From positions 2,232,001 through 2,296,000 of the forward strand of contig NZ_VFOA01000001.1 in assembly GCF_006715865.1 (NCBI RefSeq): DNA of 64,000 bases, given 5' to 3'. This DNA comes from Cellulomonas sp. SLBN-39 (GTDB lineage: Bacteria; Actinomycetota; Actinomycetes; Actinomycetales; Cellulomonadaceae). The position numbers and the translations under genes were made by a program. The notes beneath the pieces are model-generated. The model had not been told where the DNA came from. It did not search any database and was given only the letters and a program-made list of their open reading frames with translations. Below are positions 50,447 through 60,200 of the stretch, one piece after another. The first letter of the stretch is position 1; every line of letters begins with the position of its first letter.

Positions 50447-51262
50447 GTGGCTCAGCGACGCGGATCTCGACGCACGGCGGTGGTGAGCGTGCTCACGGTC
50501 GCGACCCTGGCCGCGGTGGCCTTCGTGACCTGGGGGATCGCCGGCGGTGGGCAGGGCGGCGGCACCACGCCCGTCGCGCAGGTCGAGGCGTGGGCCGGCG
50601 CGCTCACGCACACGGCCCCCGAGCCCGAGCCGGAGGCCGAGCCGACGACCGCCGAGGTCGGGTTCGACCTCACGGCGTACTCGACGACCGACCCCGCCAG
50701 CCCGTGGGTGATCGTCAACAAGCAGCACCCCCTGACCCCCAGCGACTGGGCTCCCGACGACCTGGTGGCCGTCGACGGCGTGCAGGTGCGCGCGGACGTC
50801 GCCGCGGACCTCGAGGCGATGCTCGCGGCCGCTGCCGCCGACGGCGTCGAGATCCTCCCGCGCGACGGCTACCGCTCCTTCGCCGGCCAGGCCGCGGCGC
50901 GGGCCGCCGTGGAGCAGCGGCGCGGGTTCGAGCACGCCGAGCGGTACTCGGCCCGCCCCGGCTTCTCCGAGCACCAGACGGGCCTGGCGCTCGACGTCGA
51001 CTCCGGCTCGAACCCCTCGTGCGACCTGCAGACGTGCTTCGCGCAGACCGCGGAAGGGCTCTGGGTGGCCGAGCACGGGCACGAGCACGGCTTCCTCGTG
51101 CGCTACACGCCCGAGAACACCGAGACGACCGGGTACTCGCCCGAGGGGTGGCACCTGCGCTGGGTCGGCCGCGACCTCGCGGGCTGGATGCACGCCGAGG
51201 GTCGCACGTCGTTGGAGGACGTCTTCGGCGTGCCGGGCGGGTCGACGTACCTCGAGCAGTGA
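50447..51262 (+). CDS. VanY-type D-alanyl-D-alanine carboxypeptidase
   Basis: A 271-residue exported peptidase of the VanY/DacB zinc family that trims the terminal D-Ala of peptidoglycan stem peptides. An N-terminal membrane helix (about residues 11-32) and an acidic Pro/Glu linker precede the catalytic domain. WVIVNKQHPL, RDGYRSFAGQAA, the zinc motif SEHQTGLALDVD and WHLRWVG supply the metal ligands and catalytic Glu region. GTG 50447 has a TAGCAT box ending 6 bases before it, so the mRNA is probably leaderless. No van regulatory genes are nearby, so it is a housekeeping wall enzyme rather than a glycopeptide resistance determinant. Confidence 0.9.
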   Translation: MAQRRGSRRTAVVSVLTVATLAAVAFVTWGIAGGGQGGGTTPVAQVEAWAGALTHTAPEPEPEAEPTTAEVGFDLTAYSTTDPASPWVIVNKQHPLTPSDWAPDDLVAVDGVQVRADVAADLEAMLAAAAADGVEILPRDGYRSFAGQAAARAAVEQRRGFEHAERYSARPGFSEHQTGLALDVDSGSNPSCDLQTCFAQTAEGLWVAEHGHEHGFLVRYTPENTETTGYSPEGWHLRWVGRDLAGWMHAEGRTSLEDVFGVPGGSTYLEQ

Positions 51263-51331
51263 CCGCGGGCCCGCGGCGGCGCCGGCGAAAAGGCGTCGCC
51301 TGGCGGACCGGGCGCGCCTAGCGTCGGGCGG

Positions 51332-52408
51332 GTGCAGCCCGTCCCGTCGTCCGCCCCAGCCCCCGACGCCGTGCCCGTCCCGCCCGCCGGCGCGACGTCC
51401 GCCGGCGTCCACCTCGTCGTGCGCGTCGACCGGGGCGCCGTGCTCGTCGTCCCCGTCGACGACGTGACGACCGAGCCGCGCCGGGCCGTCGTGGACCGCG
51501 ACGGTGCCGCGCCCCTGCCGGACGGCACGCGCAGCCCCCTCGCGGTCGGCGACCGTGTGGACCTCGCCGTGGCGGGCCACGAGCTGCACGTGCTGGCCGT
51601 GCACGCCCGGCGCAGCGTCCTCGTCCGTGACTCGGCGGGCCGCACCTCCCACGAGCAGGTCCTCGCCGCGGGCGTCGACGTCGTCCTCGTCGTCGAGCAC
51701 CTCGACCCGGACCCCGACCTGGGCCGTGTCGAGCGCCTGCTGACCCTCGCCTGGCGGTCGGGAGCCCGGCCCGTCGTGGTGCTCACCAAGGCCGACGCCG
51801 TGCCCGACCCGGCCGGCATGCGCCACGACGTCGCCGCGGTGGCCCCGGGCGTGGACGTCCACGCCGTGAGCGTGCAGGAGGGCACGGGCCTGGAGCCCGT
51901 CCGGGACCTCCTCGCCCCCGGCGTCGTGCTCGTCGTCGTCGGGCCCTCGGGTGCGGGCAAGTCCACGCTCGTCAACGCGCTCGCCGGCGCCCCGGTCATG
52001 ACGACGTCGCAGGTGCGCGCCGACGGGCGTGGGCGCCACACCACGACGCACCGCGAGCTCGTGCCGCTCGCCGGCGGGGCGATGCTCGTCGACACCCCCG
52101 GCATCCGCGGCGTCGGGCTGGTCGCCGACGCGGGCGGCCTGGCCGCGGCGTTCGCCGACGTCGCGGGCCTCGCGCAGCGGTGCCGGTTCGCCGACTGCGC
52201 GCACGACGCCGAGCCCGGGTGCGCCGTCCTGGCCGCCGTCGAGCACGGCGACCTGCCCGCGCGGCGGCTGGACAGCTGGCGGCGCCTGGAGCGGGAGGCG
52301 GCCCACCACGCGCGCCGCGCCGACGCCCGGCTGGCGGCGCTGGAGCACGCCCGGGTGCGGCGGGTGCAGCGTGCCCGGCGGCGCAGCCCGGGGAACCCGC
52401 GGGCCTGA
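51332..52408 (+). CDS. rsgA: ribosome biogenesis GTPase RsgA
   Basis: A circularly permuted GTPase that assists late maturation of the 30S subunit. The 358 residues show the OB-fold region, then G4 TKAD (152-155), G1 GPSGAGKST (204-212) and G3 DTPG (254-257), in the permuted order unique to this family. A C-terminal zinc knuckle has C284, C289, H291 and C297. The G2-like region is GRGRHTTTHRE. A TAGCGT box ends 7 bases before GTG 51332, so translation is probably leaderless. The Arg-rich C-terminus may contact rRNA. Confidence 0.96.
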   Translation: MQPVPSSAPAPDAVPVPPAGATSAGVHLVVRVDRGAVLVVPVDDVTTEPRRAVVDRDGAAPLPDGTRSPLAVGDRVDLAVAGHELHVLAVHARRSVLVRDSAGRTSHEQVLAAGVDVVLVVEHLDPDPDLGRVERLLTLAWRSGARPVVVLTKADAVPDPAGMRHDVAAVAPGVDVHAVSVQEGTGLEPVRDLLAPGVVLVVVGPSGAGKSTLVNALAGAPVMTTSQVRADGRGRHTTTHRELVPLAGGAMLVDTPGIRGVGLVADAGGLAAAFADVAGLAQRCRFADCAHDAEPGCAVLAAVEHGDLPARRLDSWRRLEREAAHHARRADARLAALEHARVRRVQRARRRSPGNPRA

Positions 52409-52491
52409 GCCGGCGGGCGGTGCGGCCGGGCCGCGCACATGACAGATCTGTGAGGACTTGCTCGGAGGGGTCGCCAGGACGCGTCGGATCA

Positions 52492-52510
52492 GGTTCCCTG
52501 GGGGTGAACC
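52492..52510 (+). promoter_or_regulatory. small inverted repeat upstream of cenA
   Basis: GGTTC and GAACC flank nine bases about 40 bases before the cellulase start. It may be part of an operator or the 5' leader. The TGGGAGCGCTCCCA-type cellulase operator expected in actinomycetes was not found here. Confidence 0.3.
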
Positions 52511-52547
52511 GCCGGCCTCGCCCTGCACCCGAACCTGAGGAGCACCC

Positions 52548-53957
52548 ATGTTCACCCGCCTCACGACGACACGCCGCAAGGTCGCGGCCGTCGCCACGGC
52601 CGGCGCCCTGCTGGCCGGGGTGGTCACGGCGGCGTCGGTGACGGCGGCCCAGGCCGCGCCCGGATGCCGCGTCGACTACACCGTCACCAGCCAGTGGCCC
52701 GGCGGCTTCGGCGCCGACGTCAAGATCACGAACCTGGGCGACCCGCTCACGTCGTGGAACCTCGCCTGGTCCTTCCCGGCCGGCCAGGGGATCACCCAGC
52801 TGTGGAACGGCTCCGTCATGGGGACGGGCTCGCAGGTCCAGGTCTCCAACCTCGGGTGGAACGGTCGCCTCGCCACGGACGCGTCGGTGTCGTTCGGCTT
52901 CAACGGCTCGTGGTCGGGCAGCAACCCGGCGCCGACGTCCTTCACGCTCAACGGGACCCCGTGCACGGGCGCGGTGACGTCGCCGACGCCGACCCCCACC
53001 CGGACGGCGACGCCCACGCCCACGCCTACGCCCACGCCGACCCCGACGCGCACGGCGACGCCGACCCCGACCCCCACGGCGACGCCCACACCCACCCCGA
53101 CCCCCACGGTCCCCGCGACGAGCGCCTTCTACACCGACCCGACCACGGCCGCGTACGCGGCCTGGCAGGCCGCGTCAGGCACGAACAAGACGCTGCTGGC
53201 CAAGATCGCGCAGACGCCGCAGGCGTTCTGGATCGGCGACTGGGCTCCCGCGGCGACGATCCAGCAGGACGTGCGCAGCTACACCGGACGCGCGCAGGCC
53301 GCCGGTGCGACGCCCGTGATCGTGGTCTACGCGATCCCCGGCCGTGACTGCGGCTCCTACTCGGGCGGCGGCGTCGCCGAGTCCGAGTACGCCCGGTGGA
53401 TCGACACCGTCGCCGACGGGATCCAGGGGCGTCCCTGGATCGTGCTCGAGCCCGACGCGCTCGCCCAGCTGGGCGACTGCCAGGGCCAGGGCGACCGGAT
53501 CGGGTACCTGCGCTACGCGGCACGCGTGCTGACCGAGCACGGCGGTCGCGTGTACATCGACGCGGGCCACTCGGCGTGGCTGTCCGCGCAGGAGACGGCG
53601 CGCCGCCTCCAGCTGGTCGGTCTCGACTACGCGGAGGGCTTCGCGCTCAACACGTCGAACTACCGCACCACGGCCGAGACCCGCACGTACGGCGAGCAGG
53701 TGTCCCGGCTCGCCGGCGGCGCGCCCTACGTGATCGACACGTCCCGCAACGGCAACGGCTCGAACGGCGAGTGGTGCAACCCCCGGGGTCGCGCGCTCGG
53801 TGAGCGGCCCACCGTCGTGAACGACGCGACCGCGCTCGACGCGCTGCTGTGGATCAAGCGCCCGGGCGAGTCCGACGGCACGTGCAACGGCGGCCCCACC
53901 GCCGGTGCGTGGTGGCAGGAGATCGCGCTGGAGATGGCGCGCAACACCACCTGGTGA
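52548..53957 (+). CDS. cenA: endoglucanase, CBM2-PT linker-GH6
   Basis: A 469-residue secreted inverting beta-1,4-endoglucanase. A signal peptide (cleavage after AQA, residue 36) is followed by a family 2 cellulose-binding module (about 37-141, with surface Trp in WPGGFGADV, LWNG and GWNGRLA), a Pro/Thr linker of about 50 residues, and a GH6 domain (about 193-469). GH6 blocks are VVYAIPGRDCGSYSGGG (Asp267), VLEPDALAQL (catalytic acid Asp303), YIDAGHSAWL and DTSRNGNGSNGEWCNPRGRA. Domain order, length and these motifs closely match Cellulomonas fimi CenA. ATG 52548 follows GAGGAG. Two tandem terminators lie downstream. Confidence 0.95.
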   Translation: MFTRLTTTRRKVAAVATAGALLAGVVTAASVTAAQAAPGCRVDYTVTSQWPGGFGADVKITNLGDPLTSWNLAWSFPAGQGITQLWNGSVMGTGSQVQVSNLGWNGRLATDASVSFGFNGSWSGSNPAPTSFTLNGTPCTGAVTSPTPTPTRTATPTPTPTPTPTPTRTATPTPTPTATPTPTPTPTVPATSAFYTDPTTAAYAAWQAASGTNKTLLAKIAQTPQAFWIGDWAPAATIQQDVRSYTGRAQAAGATPVIVVYAIPGRDCGSYSGGGVAESEYARWIDTVADGIQGRPWIVLEPDALAQLGDCQGQGDRIGYLRYAARVLTEHGGRVYIDAGHSAWLSAQETARRLQLVGLDYAEGFALNTSNYRTTAETRTYGEQVSRLAGGAPYVIDTSRNGNGSNGEWCNPRGRALGERPTVVNDATALDALLWIKRPGESDGTCNGGPTAGAWWQEIALEMARNTTW

Positions 53958-53959
53958 CC

Positions 53960-53989
53960 CGGTCGCCCGGGGCACGACCCGGGCGACCG
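53960..53989 (+). terminator. first terminator after cenA
   Basis: A perfect 12-bp inverted repeat (CGGTCGCCCGGG / CCCGGGCGACCG) with a 6-base loop lies 3 bases after the cenA stop. Confidence 0.85.
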
Positions 53990-54020
53990 TCCGACGGCCG
54001 CACACCCCCCGTGCGGCCCC

Positions 54021-54065
54021 GCGAGGCCGCGGACGTCCCTCCCCCCCCGACGTCCGCGGCCTCGC
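54021..54065. terminator. second terminator-like hairpin
   Basis: A perfect 17-bp inverted repeat (GCGAGGCCGCGGACGTC / GACGTCCGCGGCCTCGC) with a C-rich 11-base loop. Tandem with the previous hairpin, it fully insulates cenA from the giant surface-protein gene. Confidence 0.8.
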
Positions 54066-54197
54066 CCGTGCCCGGGCCGCGGCCGCCCCGGCGGCGACCG
54101 GTTCCGCCCGGTGCGTCCGCCACGCGCTCCGACTTCACCCCGCCGGGGCGGGTGATCATCTGGTCGGTCGTCCATGTGAGGCGGGGCGGCGGTCGAT

Positions 54198-54223
54198 GAG
54201 GACGAGGACACCCCCTCGTCCTC
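54198..54223 (+). promoter_or_regulatory. 5' UTR hairpin abutting the giant protein's ribosome site
   Basis: GAGGACGAGG (54198-54207) and CCTCGTCCTC (54214-54223) form a perfect 10-bp stem. The GGGAG ribosome site follows immediately (54225-54229) and ATG is at 54237. The hairpin could stabilise the mRNA or modulate initiation. Confidence 0.55.
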
Positions 54224-54236
54224 GGGAGCCCCACGC

Positions 54237-57200
54237 ATGCCCGCTCGGCAGCACGTCCGTCGGGGCAGCCGTGCCCTCCTCGCGGCCCTGGCCGCCGCGG
54301 TGGTGGTGCTGACCCAGCTCGTCGCGGCCGCCCCGGCGCGCGCCGACGTCGACGACCCGTTCGTGCCCGTGTACTCCACGAACGAGCACGGCGCGATCGT
54401 GATGACGGGCAACACGCTGATGACGTGCAGCTCCCGGGTGCGGTCCTGCCCGGCGGCGCAGCAGGACGCCGGCGGGTCGGCGGACAACTCGGACTTCTCC
54501 TCGAGCTCGTCCGGCGCGTACGTCGACGTGCTCGCCGACGGGTCGACGACGTTCAGCTCGTCGAGCGCGTCGCTGCACATCGCCGACAGCTCGACGGTGC
54601 GGTTCGCGGCGCTGGTCTGGGGCGGGCGCACGTCGCAGACGAGCGCGACGGGCAGCAACCCGGACCTGCGGCACCGGGCGTGGCTGGCGGTGGACAGCGA
54701 GTCCGGCACGGACCTGCCCGGGCGCACGGTCACGGCGGACCACCTCGCGCAGACGTCCCGCACGGAGGGCTACCAGGGGTACCTCGACGTCACCGACGTC
54801 GTCACGTCCGCCGGGTCCGGCACGTACACCGTGGGCAACGTGCAGTCCACGCGCAACGACATCGGCCGGTTCGCCGGCTGGTCGCTGGTCGTCGTGGTCG
54901 CCGACGAGTACCAGCCGATGCGCAACCTCACGGTCTTCCGGGGGTTCGCGGAGGTCGAGGCCGCGGCGTCCAGCGACGTGCAGTTCACGGTCGACGGGTT
55001 CCGCACCCCGCTGCACGGCGAGGTCCGCTCCACGCTGGGCGCGGTCACGTACGAGGGCGACCGGGGCATCTCCGGCGACAGCTTCTCGGTCGACGGCCAC
55101 GCGCTGACCGACGTGCTGGGCGACCCGGACAACGTCTTCAACTCGACGATCAGCCAGCGCGGCTCCATGGTCGACCAGGGCCGCGACCCCCTGTACTTCA
55201 ACCAGCTCGGCCTCGACATCGACACGTTCGACGCGGACGGCGTGCTGGCGAACGGTGCGACGAGCGCGACCCTGCGGGCCACGACCACGCAGGACCAGTA
55301 CTGGGTCGGCATGGTCACGTTCGAGACCGAGCTCTACGAACCCAGCGTCTCGCTCGTGAAGTGGGCCGCGTGGGACCCGGAGGCCGACGCGGACGGTGTC
55401 GTGGGGGCCGGGGACACGATCGAGTACGGGATGGTGTTCCTCAACGAGGGGCTCGACACGGCGGTCGACCCGGTGCTGCGGGACGCGGTGCCGACGGGCA
55501 CGACGTACCTGCCCGGCAGCATGTCGCTCGACGGCGTCCCGCTGACGGACGAGGACGACCGCGGGGCGCCGGACGGCGACGGCGGTCGCTACCGGTCGGC
55601 CGGCGGGGGCGACCTCGAGGTGCACGTCGGTGACATGCCGGGCACGGACGGCGAGGGTGACCTCGAGTTCCGCTGGTTCACGTTCTCGGTCGTGGTCGAC
55701 GACGACGCCGCCCTCGACCAGGACCTCGTCAACGTCGCCCAGCTGTCGTACACGGGCGCGGTCTCGGGGACGGTCGGCGGCTCGGTGAGCAACACCGCGC
55801 TGCTGCGCGTCGGCGACGAGGACGGATACCCCGAGGAGGGGCAGGAGACGGTCGCCCCGACGCTCGTCGACCACCTCGTGGAGCTCACGCCCGCGCCGGG
55901 CCGGCCGGGCGCGGACGTGGCGGTGCTCGACGGCGCGTCGGCCGCCGGCGGAGGTGCGCTCACGGTGGTCGGCGTGACCGCGCCGGCGCACGGCACGGCC
56001 ACGGTCGTCGGGGACACGGTCCGGTACGTCCCGGACCCGGACTTCTCCGGTCGGGACGCGTTCACGTACACGGTGTCCGACGCGGACGGGAACGTGACGT
56101 CGGCGGTCGTGCGCGTCGACGTGCTCAACGACGCGCCCGTCGCCGTCGACGACGCGCTCGACCTGGACACGGACGTCCCGGTGGGCACAGCGACGCCCGT
56201 GGACGTCCTGGCCAACGACACCGACCCCAACGACGAGGTGCTCGCGGTCCGGGGCGTGGCCGTCGGCAACGACGTCGTCATGTCCGGCGGCCTGGCGACG
56301 CCTGCGGGCGGCACGGTCTCCGTGGCCGACGGCCGGGTGACGTACACCAAGCCGCCAGGCGGTCTGCCGGCGGGTGCCACGGACACGTTCGGCTACCTCG
56401 TCGTCGACCAGCGGGGACGCACGTCGGAGGCCGTGGTCACCGTGACGTCGGTGGATCTCAACCAGGACCCGGTGGCGCACCCGGACACGGCGACGGTGCC
56501 CGCCGGTGGCGTACCCGTGACGGTCGACGTCGTCGCGGACGACACGGACGCCGACGGGGACACCCTGACCGTGACCGGCGTCGGTAGCCCCACCGGCCCG
56601 GGCGGCGCGGTGCGCGGGTCGGCGTCGGTCACGCCCGAGGGCCGGGTCCGCTACACCCCGCCGACGGGTTGGGACGGCCTCGTCACCCTGCCGTACACGA
56701 TCAGCGACGGCCGCGGCGGCACGGCCGTCGGCGTCGTCGAGGTGACGGTGACGAACACCGCCCCGACGGCCGGCGACGACGCGGCGACCACGGGCCACGC
56801 CACCCCGGTGGACGTGCCGGTGCTGACGGACGACGCGGACGCGAACGGCGACACGCTGACGGTCGTCGGCGTGGACCGGCGCACGGCGACGGGGGCGGTC
56901 GCGGTCGCGACGGTCGGCGGCGTCCAGGTCGTGCGGTATACGCCGGCGACGGGCTTCGTCGGCACCGAGCAGGTGGGGTACACGGTCGCGGACGGCCGGG
57001 GCGGCACCGCGACGGCGACGGTCACGGTGACGGTGACGAACGCCCCGCCGGTGGCGCGCGACGACACGGCCAGCACCCGGGCCGGCGTGCCGGTCGCCGG
57101 TGTGCCCGTGCTCGCCAACGACTCCGACCCGAACGTGACGGCGGGCTCCGGCGGGCAGGCGCTGGCCGTGCTGGACGCCACGGCGGACCAGGGGGCGACG

Positions 57201-60200
57201 GCGACGGTCGCGCCCGACGGCACGCTGACGGTCGCACCCGCCGACGGGTTCGTCGGCACGGTGCAGGTCACCTACCGGCTGACCGACGGCGTGGCCGTGG
57301 TCGACGGCACGCTGCGCGTCGAGGTCCTCAACAACGGTCCGGTGACGGTCGCGGACCTGCTGACCACGCCGACGTCGGCCGTCGACGTCCCGCTCGACGT
57401 GCTCGCGAACGACCTCGACCCGGAGGGCGACCCGCTCACGCTGGTCTGGGTGACGAACCTCGTGGACGCGCAGGGCGCGGCCCGCGGGACGGCACGCGTC
57501 GACGGCGGCGTCGTGCTCGTCACCCCCGCCGCGGGCTGGGCCGGCACCGCGACGTTCACGTACCTCGCGGGCGACGGGACGGACACCGCGGCGGGCACGG
57601 CCACGGTCGTCGTGCTCAACGACGTGCCCGTCGTCCCCGAGGCGCTGGCCAGCACCCCGACGGACGCACCGGTGACGGTCCCGGTGCTGGACGCGGTGCA
57701 GGACGCCAACGTGGCTGCCGGCCACCAGACCCTGCAGGTCGTGCACGCGACCGCCGACCAGGGGGCCACGGTGCTCGTCGACGACGACGGCCGGCTCGTG
57801 GTCACGCCGGCGCCGGGGTTCGTCGGCGAGGTCCGCGTGGACCTCGAGGTCTCCGACGGGCTGGACGCCGTGCCGGGCGTCCTGCGCGTCACGGTGCTCA
57901 ACGCCGACCCGCAGGTCGCGGACCTGAGCCGGAGCACCGGCCCCGCCGAGGCCCTCGACGTCGACGTGCTCGCGTCCGTCGTCGACCCGAACGTCGCGGC
58001 GGGCCACCAGCAGCTGTCGGTGGTCGCCACGTCTGCGGACCACGCGGACGTGACGGTGCTGCCCGACGGGCGCCTGCGCGTGACGCCCCACGCCGGGTAC
58101 GCGGGTCCGGTCACGGTGCACGTCGACGTGTCCGACGGCGTCGCGACCGTCCCGGGCACCCTGACGGTCACCGTCGCCAACGCCGGGCCCGTGGCGGTCG
58201 ACGACGTCGCGACGGCCGGTCCGGCGCAGCGCGTCGTGCTGGACGTCCTGGCCAACGACACCGACGCCAACGCCGACGACCTGGCGATCTCGTCGGTCGA
58301 CGTGGACGCGGCGCTGGGCACCGCCGAGGTCACCACCGACGCGGGCGGCCGGCCCGTGGTCGCGTTCACGCCCGCGCCGGGCGTCGTCGGCCTCGTGGAG
58401 CTGCGGTACGTGGTCGACGACGGCCAGGGCGGGTCCGCGGCGGCGACGGTGGTCGTCGACGTCGCGAACGCGCTCCCGCAGACCGTCGACGACGCCGCGA
58501 CCACGTCGGTGGGTCGGCCGGTGGCGGTGGACGTGCTCGCCGACGACAGCGACGCGAACGCCGACGCCGGGTTCGGGGACCAGGTGCTCGTGGTGGTCGG
58601 CGCGGTCGTCGACCACCCGGGTGCGACGGCCGTGGTGACCGCGGACGGCTGGGTCGAGGTCACGCCCCCGCCGGGCTGGGTGGGCGACCTCGTCGTGACG
58701 TACGAGGTCGGCGACGGGACGGGCACCGCGACCGGCACGCTGCACGTGACGGTCACCAACACCGTCCCCGTGGCGTCGGACGACGCGTTCGACGTCGTGG
58801 CCGGCGGCGCGCCGCGAACGCTGCCGGTGACGGCCGACGACGTCGACGACGACGGCGACGACCTCGCCGTCACGGCCGTGACCCCCGCCGTCGAGGGGTT
58901 CGCCGACGTCGTCGACGGCGCGCTCGTCTACACGCCGCCCGCCGCGGGCTGGACGGGGCAGGAGCAGCTGACGTACACGGTCGCCGACGGTCGCGGCGGC
59001 ACCGCGACCGCGACCGTCGTCGTCACGGTCCGCGCCGGCCTCGTCGCGGGCGACGACACGGTCACCACCCCGTCGGGGACGGCCGTCGACGTGGACGTGC
59101 TGGCCGACGACGCCGCACCCGTCGGCGGCGCCCTCGAGGTCACGGACGCGGTGCTGCAGGGCGCGTCGGGCGCGACCGTGCAGGTCGTCGGGCCGGTCGG
59201 CGCCCAGCGGGTCCGCTACGCGCCCGCCCCCGGCTTCGTCGGCACCGACGAGGTCGCCTACACCGTCGTCGACCGCACCCACGGCGGCAGCGGCACCGCG
59301 ACGCTGCGCGTGCAGGTGGCCAACGCCCCGCCCGTCGCGGTGCCCGACACCGCCACCACCACCCGGGGCGCGTCCACGGGCCCCGTCGACGTCCTCGACG
59401 ACGACTGGGACGCGAACGTCGTCGCCGGCGTCGGCGGCCAGGTGCTCGCCGTGCTCTCGGCCGCCGCGGACCACGGCACCGCCGAGGTCGAGCCCGGCGG
59501 CGCCGTCGTCGTGCAGCCCGCCGCCGGGTACCTCGGCGACGTGGTCGTCACCTACCGGCTCTCCGACGGCGTCGACGTCGTCGACGGCACGCTCGTCGTG
59601 AGCGTCGTGAACACGGCCGTCGCCGCCGCCGAGGACGTGCGGGCGACCGCGACGTCGACCACCGTGACGATCGACGTCACGCGCAACGACGTCGACGACG
59701 ACGGCGACCCCGTGCAGCTGGTCCCCGGCTCCGTCACGGCACCCGTCGACGCCGACGGCACGACCCGCGGCGACGCGCAGGAGGTGCGCGGCAACGTGCG
59801 CTACACCCCGCCGCCGGGCTGGACGGGCGTCGTCACGTTCGACTACGCCGTGACCGACGGGGTCGACGTGACCACCGGCCAGGTCACCGTGGACGTGCAG
59901 AACGCCGAGCCCGACCTGTCGGCCGTCGCGACGTCGGCGTCCGCCGCACCCGGGCAGGCGGTGACGGTGCCCGTGCGGGCGGACGTCGTCGACGCGAACG
60001 CCGCGCTCGGGTACCAGGTGCTGACCGTCGCCGACGCGACCGCCGACGGTGCGGACGTGCACGTCGACGCCGACGGTGCGCTCGTCGTCATCCCCCGCAC
60101 CGGCCGGTCCGGCACCCTCACAGTGAGCTACGTCGTCAGCGACGGCGTCGTCGACGTGCCGGGCACGCTGGAGCTCACGGTGCTCAACGTCGCACCGCGC

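Noticed and set aside
52409..52547. Expected cellulase operator (TGGGAGCGCTCCCA type) upstream of cenA
   Set aside because: No such palindrome is present; only a weak GGTTC/GAACC pair was seen.
44576..52627. A 2683-codon open frame on the minus strand
   Set aside because: It runs antisense through sbtA, the proline-rich gene, purL, vanY and rsgA. Only its last 95 codons (the PII-like protein) have protein-like features; the rest is GC-driven shadow.
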